The position numbers and the translations under genes are program-made. Positions 6,954-13,096 of a DNA stretch of 13,889 bases are shown here, one piece after another. This stretch comes from JAEHDI01 sp035455185 (GTDB taxonomy: Bacteria > Acidobacteriota > Terriglobia > Bryobacterales > Bryobacteraceae): positions 1 through 13,889 of the forward strand of contig DATIFQ010000363.1 of assembly GCA_035455185.1 (NCBI GenBank), read 5' to 3'. The notes beneath the pieces were generated by a model. The model searched no databases and had not been told where the DNA came from. It saw only the letters and a program-made list of their open reading frames with translations. The stretch's first letter is position 1; each line of letters starts with the position of its first letter.

Positions 6954-8906
6954 CTATCGAACTTGCGCCAGTTCTTGCTTCACCTGCGGCAGAAGCCGGC
7001 GGTATTCCTCGCTCGATCCCCTGGCGGCAAGAAAGGCTTCAAAGGCCGTGCGGGCGCGCTCCTTGTCCCCTGCGAGCTTGTACAGCCGGCCGAGATTCAT
7101 CTGGTAGATCGGATCGAGCTGGGCCGCTTTCTCGAAGTAATCGCGCGCCTTGGCTACGTCCCCTTTCTGAAACGACGCCATTCCAAGCTCGTTGTACGCC
7201 GGGGCGTATTCTTCACCCGACTTCAGGATCGAGTTGCAGGTCCGCTCGGCGTCTTCGATCCGTCCCGTCTCGCGGTAGGCGACTGCCAGGTGCTCCAGGC
7301 TGTCGTAATCCGACGGGTTCCACCGCGCCGCCTGCTCCAACAGCGGAATCGCCTCGCTCTTGCGGCCCTGGCGAAGATAGAGCGAGCCGAGGCGGGAGTA
7401 CAGCCCCGCGCTTCGGACACCACGCTTCACCGCGTCCTGGTACAGCTTGATCTCGTGGTTGCGGTCTCCGCCGTCCCGATACAGATCGCCCAGGCTCGAG
7501 TAGAGGGCCGGGTTCGATGGATCTTCCGCGATGGCCTGCCGCATCATCGTGACCCGCTGCGATAATGGCAGCCCCGACTCCTCATACACGGCGAAATGCA
7601 GGAGTTTGAGAACGCCTATGCGGTCCTTCGGATCGATGCCTTTGCCGGTCAGTTCATATTCGCGCTGCGAGGACCCTCCGAGATACCCGAGGGACCTCAA
7701 CTGCTCCATCGTGCGCCGGTCCGACGCCGCGGCCTCGACTTTCTCCCGCGCGCTTCCGGCGGCGGCATCGAGTTTCGCTTCGAGGTCCCGGGCTTCCGCT
7801 GCGTGAGTCGCAATCACATTCGAGATTTCAGCCGGGTCCTGCGCCAGGTCGTAAAGCTCGGGTCTTGGCGCGCGGACGAACTTCCAGCGATTCGTGCGGA
7901 TGGCCCGCAGCTCCGTCCAACCCATGTTGAGCTTGGGGAACAGCGTCTCGGCGTAGGAATACTCCGTCGGGACCTCTTTGCCGCTGAACGCCGGAACGAG
8001 ACTGCTTCCCTGCACGGCCTGCGGCGCCTTGCCGCCCATCAGCTCGAGCACGGTCGGCAGCAGGTCTACGGTTCTCGCCTGCTGCTTCACGCGGAGACCT
8101 GCCGGCACGCCCGGCCCCGCCATCAGGAACGGAATGCGCAGAGTGGTGTCGTAGAGAAAGATGCCGTGCGCGTACTCGCCGTGTTCGGAGAAGCTCTCGC
8201 CGTGATCGGACAACACCGCGAGCAGCGTGTTCTTGCCGATGGCCGCGAAGAGGCGCCCGAGTTCCTGGTCCGTGTAGGCGATCTCCCCGTCGTACGGCCG
8301 GTCCTTGTATTTTTCCCGGAACCCGGCGGGCGGGTCGTACGGGAGGTGCGGGTCGTACACGTGAACCCAGAGGAAGAACGGCTTTTCCGATCGCGAGCCG
8401 AGCCACCCGATCGCGCGGTCCACTACCTCACCGGCGCGGCGCTCGCGGTTTTCGCCCATCTCGTCGTCGTAGACCGCGAAGCCCTGGTCGAATCCGAAGC
8501 GCTTCTTCAGCACCGAAGAGCCGACGAACGCGGCCGTGTCCCAGCCCTGCTGCTGGAGTATCTTCGCCAGGGTCGTATCCGACGACCGCAGGACGAATCC
8601 GCCCGTGTCCCGGACCTTGTGCACAGTGGGGAGCAGGCCGGTCATCATGCTCGCGTGCGAGGGAGAGGTAAGCGGCGCCTGAGCGACGGCGTTTTCGAAC
8701 ATCACGCCTCGCCCCGCGACGCTGTCGAGATTCGGAGTTTCGATCTTCGCGTAGCCGTAACATCCCACGCGGTCGGCTCGCAGCGTGTCGATCGTGATCA
8801 GGACCAGATTGAGCCGGCGCAGCGCCGGGGCGGCAGCTTCTTTATTAGACGGCTGGCAGCCGGCGAGGAGAAGCAGGCCGGCGACGGGGAGACAGCGGCA
8901 ATTCAT
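6954..8906 (-). CDS. Sulfatase/alkaline-phosphatase-fold lipoprotein with C-terminal TPR repeats
   Basis: A 650-residue predicted lipoprotein: MNCRCLPVAGLLLLAGC ends in a good lipobox (LAGC, C17). Residues about 33-400 form a sulfatase-family domain with N-terminal metal ligand region LITIDTLRADRVGCYGY (D40), the nucleophile motif PLTSPSHASMMTG (78-90), LSDHGES (D234, H235) and YAHG (H247). In a true sulfatase the nucleophile slot holds Cys or Ser for formylglycine; here the aligned residue is T80 and the usual Arg is H84. Hydrolysis or transfer at a phosphate ester, as in Thr-nucleophile members of the superfamily, is therefore as likely as sulfate release. Five TPR units follow at about 465-637 (for example NELGMASFQKGDVAKARDYF). 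The gene is 79 bp downstream of TonB receptor 2 on the same strand, with a hairpin between. The start at ATG 8906 is supported by the lipobox distance; no clear Shine-Dalgarno sequence. Confidence 0.88.
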   Translation of the reverse strand: MNCRCLPVAGLLLLAGCQPSNKEAAAPALRRLNLVLITIDTLRADRVGCYGYAKIETPNLDSVAGRGVMFENAVAQAPLTSPSHASMMTGLLPTVHKVRDTGGFVLRSSDTTLAKILQQQGWDTAAFVGSSVLKKRFGFDQGFAVYDDEMGENRERRAGEVVDRAIGWLGSRSEKPFFLWVHVYDPHLPYDPPAGFREKYKDRPYDGEIAYTDQELGRLFAAIGKNTLLAVLSDHGESFSEHGEYAHGIFLYDTTLRIPFLMAGPGVPAGLRVKQQARTVDLLPTVLELMGGKAPQAVQGSSLVPAFSGKEVPTEYSYAETLFPKLNMGWTELRAIRTNRWKFVRAPRPELYDLAQDPAEISNVIATHAAEARDLEAKLDAAAGSAREKVEAAASDRRTMEQLRSLGYLGGSSQREYELTGKGIDPKDRIGVLKLLHFAVYEESGLPLSQRVTMMRQAIAEDPSNPALYSSLGDLYRDGGDRNHEIKLYQDAVKRGVRSAGLYSRLGSLYLRQGRKSEAIPLLEQAARWNPSDYDSLEHLAVAYRETGRIEDAERTCNSILKSGEEYAPAYNELGMASFQKGDVAKARDYFEKAAQLDPIYQMNLGRLYKLAGDKERARTAFEAFLAARGSSEEYRRLLPQVKQELAQVR

Positions 8907-8946
8907 TGACGAAGACTGTTATTTTACCGCGGCGAACAGAAAGGCT

Positions 8947-8973
8947 GTGGGGGCGAGGCATGCTCGCCCCCAC
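8947..8973 (-). terminator. Strong hairpin between receptor 2 and the sulfatase-fold gene
   Basis: A perfect 11-bp stem, GTGGGGGCGAG (8947-8957) and CTCGCCCCCAC (8963-8973), with a 5-nt loop lies just after the receptor 2 stop codon. Read on the minus strand, only a short CTTT follows, so termination may be partial. It could cap the receptor mRNA while allowing some read-through into the sulfatase-fold gene. Confidence 0.6.
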
Positions 8974-8985
8974 CATTCAGAGGAA

Positions 8986-11900
8986 TTACCAGGAAAGGCG
9001 CATCGTGAGCTGCAACTGGCGCGCGTCCTGCATGCTGTAGTTGGTCAGGACGATCCCGTCGTTGCCGGGGTTCCACTCGTTGCCTGGCGTATTGAACACA
9101 TTGAAGAAATCGGCCTGGAACTTCAGACCGACCCGCTCGCCGAGCGGGAAGTTCTTGAAGATGGACATATCGGTGCTCCAGCTCCGGGTGGACGCGATGG
9201 GCTGGTTCCTCCAGGGATGGAGGTCGCCCGAGGTCCTGTCCACCGGCTGCAAGGTGCCGTCGTTCAACTTCACGAACACGTCGTTGGAGCCGTAATAGCC
9301 GTAGTTCGGATCGATGTCTTCGTTCAAGCTGTTGTAGTTCGCCGGATACGGCCAGAGAGGCTGACCGGCCGGCGTGTAGTTGGACGGCACGCCCATGATG
9401 CCGTCGGGCTGGTTGATCTGGTGGGCGGGGATGTAGCCGTTCCACATCAGGAAGCCGGGAATGCACTCGCCGCTCCGGCAGTCCTGAATCGGATACTTGT
9501 GCCCGTAGTACTCGATTTTGCTGCCGGTTGGGTAGATATCGGTCGGTAGGCTGAAGTAGTGGCTGCGCAACCGGCCCATGCCGCTGATCTGCCAGCCGCC
9601 CACTATGTAGTCGAGGACCTTGGGCGCGTTGCGCAGGACCGGCTTGCCCTGTCCGAACGGAAGCTCGGCGATCCAGTTCCAGCGGACCTCGTGCTTCGGA
9701 ACTGTGGTGTCACGCGCGTAAAGGAGGAGCCGCATACGCTCCTTATGGTCGGCGGGGACGACGCCCGGCAAGTACGAAGTCACCGGGTCAACTGCGGAAT
9801 CGCCGTACCAGCCGTGTGCCGCGGCTTTGCTGTAGTTCACCATCTGGTAGAACACCTGGAAGCCGTAGCCTTTCGAAAACCGGCGCTCGATCTCGAACGT
9901 CGCGCCGTTGGAGTTGCCCCAGCCGTCCCTGCGGTACTCCTGAATTTCGCCGTAGGGCGTGTTGCTGTAGGGGCGGAGTTCCGGCGAGGTCTCGGGGAAG
10001 GGCTGCCCGGTGGTGGTGTACCAGACGTAGTCGGGCTTCATCTGGTTTAGGTCGTCGTAGCTGTCTTGATTGCTCAGGCGCGATCCGACGTACGCGACGC
10101 GCACGACGGTGTCCTTCATGATTTCCTTCTCCATCGTCAGGTTCCAGTCGTGGACCTTGGCGCTGGGCTGGTCGGGATTGAACCAGGCGGCGTTGTAAGC
10201 GTCCTCGCCGGCGATGATGCTGCTCGGGTTAAGGTCGTTCAGCGTGATCGCGTTCGTGGTGTTCTGGCCGGCGATGTACTTCGGAACGGAGACCAGTCCG
10301 TAATTGCGGAGGCCGTCTGGAGAAGCGCTGGCCTGCGTCATCCAGGGGTTTGCGTAAAAACCGGTGAATGGCGCGTTGTTGCGCATGCGGTCGTTCCAGC
10401 CCCAAATCGGAATCGGGAAGTAGCTCGTGGCGAAGCCGCCGCGCAGGACGAACGCTTTACTCCCCTCGAACGCGCGGTAGGCGAAGCCGACATGCGGCCC
10501 GATGTCGAACCAGTTGTTGTTGACCAGGCGTTTGGGGAAGCCTCCCTGCTCGGCCGACTCGAACTTGGCGCCGTTGGATTCGAGATATGCGATGTACGCC
10601 GGCGAAGTGACGCCGAGCTTGTAGAACGTATCAAGCTCGTTGCCCAGGACGATCGCCAGGTTATTCAGGTCGAACGCGCTGAAAATGTCGTATTTGTCTT
10701 TCGGGTAAGGGCTGAACTGCCAGCGCAGGCCGCCCATAAGGGTCAGCCGCGGGGTAACCTTCCAGTTGTCCTGGATGTAGGCGGCATCTTCATTCTGCCC
10801 CATGTAGTACTTGCCCTTGTTCACCCGGTATTCGTAGTTGGCCAGTCCGAGGAACGCGCTGCCGAGCCGGTGTCCGGTGTTGAGGACGGCCCGGCTGCGA
10901 TTGGGGAAATTGGGATCGAAGAGCGCCGTGCCGATGGCTTGCCACGAAACGTTGCCGGCCGAGCGCTGCTGCTGCGGCAGGTAGGTCAACTGGTCGTAGC
11001 GGAAGTGAACGCCAAACTGGATCTCGTGATTGTCAAGGATTTTCGTGGCGTTGTCGTCCAGAATGAAATGGTTGAACCACTGTTGCGTGCCGTTCACCGG
11101 CTGAAAGTAGTTGCCGCTGCTCAAGCCCATCGTGGAGATGACTGGGAACCCGACCTGGTGGCCCGGGTTGGGCAGTCCCAGCATGTCCGCGTAATAGCCG
11201 TTCTCGCCGGTGTAGTTCCCGCCGGTAGTGCGGCTCATGCTGAACATGAACTCGTTGAAGAAGGTCGGCGAGAACGAGTGCGTCCAGTTGGAGGCCAGAC
11301 TCTTGTCGGGAAAGTAGTCGGTCCGGGAGTTACCGAGACCATCGAGAGTGGGTACGCCATTGGCAGCCGCGCGGAAGCGCTTCGAATAGGAGTTGCTGAG
11401 ACGAGCGTACACCTGGTCGTTTTGGCCGAGACGCTGGTCGAAACGGGCCGTCCACGTCCACTGATTGTACTTATCCGGCCGCGGGCCGAAGTAGTTGTTC
11501 GCGACTAGCGGGTTTACGCCCGCCTGGTTCGGCATCGGGAGCTGCTCGGCAAAGTATTTCCACAAGGGGCTCGCCAGCGCCGGATCGATCGCGTTGGCTT
11601 TGCCCTGGTAGGCAAACTGAGGCCGGAGGTGCGTGACCGGGTCGGTCTGGAACGGGTCGTAGAGCCTCGAGAGCGTGCCGCTCGAATCCACGAGGCCGCT
11701 AAAATCGCCGTTGCGCATCGCTTCGGTCGGGACCTTGTAACGGCCGATTGCGCCGGAACGCTGCTTGAACTGCTCAAAAGCGAAGAAGAAGAAGGTCCTG
11801 TCCTTGCCGTTGTATACCTTGGGTATCCACACCGGGCCGCCGACTGTGCCGCCGTATTCGTTGCGGATAAACTTGCCGGGCGTGTTGCCGTCCTCGCGCC

Positions 11901-12669
11901 GACGCGCCCAACCGTAATAGTTGTCGCGGTTGGTCTCAAACAGCGAACCGTGTAGGGTGTTGCCGCCGCCCTTGGTGGTCAGGATGATGTTGGTCTGGCG
12001 GGGATACTTCGCGGACACGGCATTCATGTCCACCTTGAATTCCTGGATGCTCTCGAGGCTGGGCTGCCGTCTCACGGTGCCGCCGGCGTAAACCGGCTCG
12101 GTGAGCGCGGCGCCGTCCAGGCTGATATCGTGAGTGCCGGTTCGTTCGCCCAGCGTGCGAAGGTCGCCGCCCTCGTCAAAGGTCAGGCCGGGGACGGTGT
12201 TCAGCAGGCTCATAACCTGCCGCCCGTTGATCGGCAACTGCTCGATGCGCGTGCGCTCGAGCACATGCCCCAGGGTCTGGCTGTCTGCCGTTAACATCGG
12301 AGTGACGTCTTCCACCTGCACGACGGTTTGAGTAGTTTCGGGGTAGAGGACGATATTGACGGTCTCGCCCTTCTGCACCTGGACCGTCATCGTGCCTTCG
12401 AACTTCTTCATCCCTGCAAATTCGGCCGTGATCTTGTACGGCCCGGGACGAACCGCGGGGAAGACATAGAGTCCTACGGCATTGGAGGTGGTCCTGGATT
12501 CACCGTTGGTCGCGGTGTTCGTCAGGATGACCGTGGCGCCGGGGATGATGGCGTCGGTCTGGTCCTGGACGGTTCCACGGACGCTGCCTGTGCTCGATTG
12601 TGACCAGGCCATCGAGGTCAGGACACATACGAGTAAAACAAGAACAAACGATCTGTGTAGAGTGTTCAT
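8986..12669 (-). CDS. TonB-dependent receptor 2 (Oar-like, carboxypeptidase-regulatory-like domain)
   Basis: A 1,227-residue outer-membrane receptor of the same family as receptor 1 but clearly diverged. The start is ATG 12669: AGGGAAG sits 6 nt upstream, whereas the TTG at 12675 has no room for a ribosome site. A signal peptide (MNTLHRSFVLVLLVCVLTSMAWS, cleavage near residue 23) is followed by a carboxypeptidase-regulatory-like domain (about 27-112: GTVQDQTDAIIPGATVIL, GLYVFPAVRPGPYKIT). Then comes a plug region (about 120-250: LPINGRQVMSLLNTVPGLTF, DISLDGAALTEPVY, TTKGGGNTLHGSLFE) and a long barrel whose last residue is an aromatic Trp (LQLTMRLSW). It carries the group signature NGKDRTFFFFAFE...MRNGDFSGL. 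The gene leads a likely two-gene unit with the sulfatase-fold lipoprotein. Its leader holds a hairpin and an AT-rich palindrome. The transported ligand is unknown, and no SusD homologue is adjacent. Confidence 0.93.
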   Translation of the reverse strand: MNTLHRSFVLVLLVCVLTSMAWSQSSTGSVRGTVQDQTDAIIPGATVILTNTATNGESRTTSNAVGLYVFPAVRPGPYKITAEFAGMKKFEGTMTVQVQKGETVNIVLYPETTQTVVQVEDVTPMLTADSQTLGHVLERTRIEQLPINGRQVMSLLNTVPGLTFDEGGDLRTLGERTGTHDISLDGAALTEPVYAGGTVRRQPSLESIQEFKVDMNAVSAKYPRQTNIILTTKGGGNTLHGSLFETNRDNYYGWARRREDGNTPGKFIRNEYGGTVGGPVWIPKVYNGKDRTFFFFAFEQFKQRSGAIGRYKVPTEAMRNGDFSGLVDSSGTLSRLYDPFQTDPVTHLRPQFAYQGKANAIDPALASPLWKYFAEQLPMPNQAGVNPLVANNYFGPRPDKYNQWTWTARFDQRLGQNDQVYARLSNSYSKRFRAAANGVPTLDGLGNSRTDYFPDKSLASNWTHSFSPTFFNEFMFSMSRTTGGNYTGENGYYADMLGLPNPGHQVGFPVISTMGLSSGNYFQPVNGTQQWFNHFILDDNATKILDNHEIQFGVHFRYDQLTYLPQQQRSAGNVSWQAIGTALFDPNFPNRSRAVLNTGHRLGSAFLGLANYEYRVNKGKYYMGQNEDAAYIQDNWKVTPRLTLMGGLRWQFSPYPKDKYDIFSAFDLNNLAIVLGNELDTFYKLGVTSPAYIAYLESNGAKFESAEQGGFPKRLVNNNWFDIGPHVGFAYRAFEGSKAFVLRGGFATSYFPIPIWGWNDRMRNNAPFTGFYANPWMTQASASPDGLRNYGLVSVPKYIAGQNTTNAITLNDLNPSSIIAGEDAYNAAWFNPDQPSAKVHDWNLTMEKEIMKDTVVRVAYVGSRLSNQDSYDDLNQMKPDYVWYTTTGQPFPETSPELRPYSNTPYGEIQEYRRDGWGNSNGATFEIERRFSKGYGFQVFYQMVNYSKAAAHGWYGDSAVDPVTSYLPGVVPADHKERMRLLLYARDTTVPKHEVRWNWIAELPFGQGKPVLRNAPKVLDYIVGGWQISGMGRLRSHYFSLPTDIYPTGSKIEYYGHKYPIQDCRSGECIPGFLMWNGYIPAHQINQPDGIMGVPSNYTPAGQPLWPYPANYNSLNEDIDPNYGYYGSNDVFVKLNDGTLQPVDRTSGDLHPWRNQPIASTRSWSTDMSIFKNFPLGERVGLKFQADFFNVFNTPGNEWNPGNDGIVLTNYSMQDARQLQLTMRLSW

Positions 12670-12708
12670 GATCAACTTCCCTTTCTGGACATCCGGAGGA
12701 GAGCCAAA

Positions 12709-12724
12709 CCGGCCGGTAGGCCGG
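12709..12724 (-). promoter_or_regulatory. Short hairpin in the receptor 2 leader
   Basis: CCGGCC (12709-12714) and GGCCGG (12719-12724) form a 6-bp GC stem with a 4-nt loop, about 40 nt upstream of the receptor 2 start codon. It may stabilise the leader RNA; small enough to be coincidental in GC-rich DNA. Confidence 0.25.
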
Positions 12725-12742
12725 AGCGGTTTCGCAGTCGGA

Positions 12743-12758
12743 CTTTAAAGCTTTAAAG
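12743..12758. promoter_or_regulatory. 16-bp tandem palindrome upstream of receptor 2 (candidate operator)
   Basis: CTTTAAAGCTTTAAAG is a perfect 16-bp palindrome made of two tandem copies of the self-complementary octamer CTTTAAAG. It lies about 74 bp upstream of the receptor 2 ATG in GC-rich surroundings, in the place expected for a regulator-binding site. I could not place a convincing -35/-10 pair around it; TAGGAT on the minus strand (12767-12772) is the best weak -10. The cognate regulator is unknown, and the site is unlike the palindrome of receptor 1. Confidence 0.5.
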
Positions 12759-12877
12759 ACTCCCTTATCCTAAAAGCGGATCTGCCCGTAGTATACACCC
12801 AATCGCCCGCGGTTGATCCTCCGAAGTGCAGGTGCGCGGCTGCAATGGGCAGGTGCGCAGGCCGGCTGGTAGTGGAT

Positions 12878-12903
12878 GTGTTTGGCCTTCGCCTCGACTA
12901 CTG
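12878..12903 (+). pseudogene. Relic of the 3' end of a third TonB-dependent receptor gene
   Basis: In one frame the sequence reads VFGLRLDY then TGA, against LFGLRLDY then TGA at the end of receptor 1. At base level the 29 bases 12881-12909 differ from 6828-6856 at only two positions, and the identity continues past the stop codon. A shortened version of the same terminator hairpin follows. Upstream of about 12863 no receptor-like reading frame continues, so only the tail survives. It lies on the plus strand ahead of the esterase gene and head-to-head with the receptor 2 gene. I interpret it as the remains of a deleted receptor gene or a recombination scar; a conserved C-terminal barrel codon string alone would not explain identity after the stop. 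Confidence 0.65.
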
Positions 12904-12921
12904 ATACACTCTCTCCAGACA

Positions 12922-12939
12922 GGGCCTGCATTCCGGCCC
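12922..12939 (+). terminator. Degraded terminator hairpin of the receptor relic
   Basis: GGGCC (12922-12926), loop TGCATTCC, GGCCC (12935-12939). The equivalent core after receptor 1 is GGGCC-TGTGGTCC-GGCCC, 15 of 18 bases the same and at nearly the same distance from the stop codon. The stem has shrunk from 9 to 5 bp and no T-run follows, so function is doubtful. Confidence 0.5.
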
Positions 12940-12982
12940 CAGCAACGATCTCGTGACCCCATCCGCTTACAGAGTTTGTAGG

Positions 12983-13017
12983 GCAAGCCCCCGGCTTGCG
13001 GCGGCCTCTCAGGCCGC
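12983..13017. repeat. REP-like double hairpin
   Basis: Two perfect 7-bp hairpins with 3-nt loops stand one base apart: GCAAGCC-CCC-GGCTTGC (12983-12999) and GCGGCCT-CTC-AGGCCGC (13001-13017). The paired arrangement in non-coding DNA resembles repetitive extragenic palindromes. From general recollection, similar 'gggcaagcc...ggcttgc' elements are dispersed in some soil-bacterial genomes. Only one copy is present here. Confidence 0.55.
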
Positions 13018-13096
13018 TGTTCCTCATTCGGACGTCTCCAACACTCCGACACCTTCATTCCCGTTCATCCGCGTGCATTCGCGGCTCACTCAATCT

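Larger units (their letters stand above)
12670..13096. other. 427-bp repeat-rich intergenic region without an intact gene
   Basis: This gap between divergent genes (receptor 2 on minus, esterase on plus) holds several items. From the receptor 2 side they are a leader hairpin, the CTTTAAAG palindrome, a direct repeat GCAGGTGCGC (12828-12837 and 12849-12858, offset 21), the receptor 3' relic with its hairpin, a double-hairpin REP-like element, and a CCGTTCAT/CCGCGTGCAT/TCGCGGCTCA repeat-like word (13061-13090). I saw no RNA gene and no clear promoter for the esterase. Confidence 0.7.

Noticed and set aside
7596..8909. A 437-codon open frame on the plus strand across the sulfatase-fold gene
   Set aside because: The antisense frame has no domain or ribosome site; the minus-strand protein has clear lipobox, sulfatase and TPR motifs.
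10066..11508. A 480-codon open frame on the plus strand inside receptor 2
   Set aside because: It is antisense to a well-supported receptor gene, has no recognisable domain, and its Arg/Val/Ala-rich composition is typical of a GC-rich shadow frame.
12670..12675. TTG 12675 as start of receptor 2
   Set aside because: No space for a ribosome site before it, whereas ATG 12669 has AGGGAAG at 6 nt.
12779..12880. Extension of the receptor relic further upstream in the same or a shifted frame
   Set aside because: The same frame gives Cys/Ala-rich sequence without receptor likeness; a shifted frame has only a vague SAGARLQ resemblance, too weak to claim.
12765..13058. Minus-strand open frames of 85-97 codons in the intergenic region
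   Set aside because: They run across the relic, hairpins and REP-like element, with no domain and no ribosome site.
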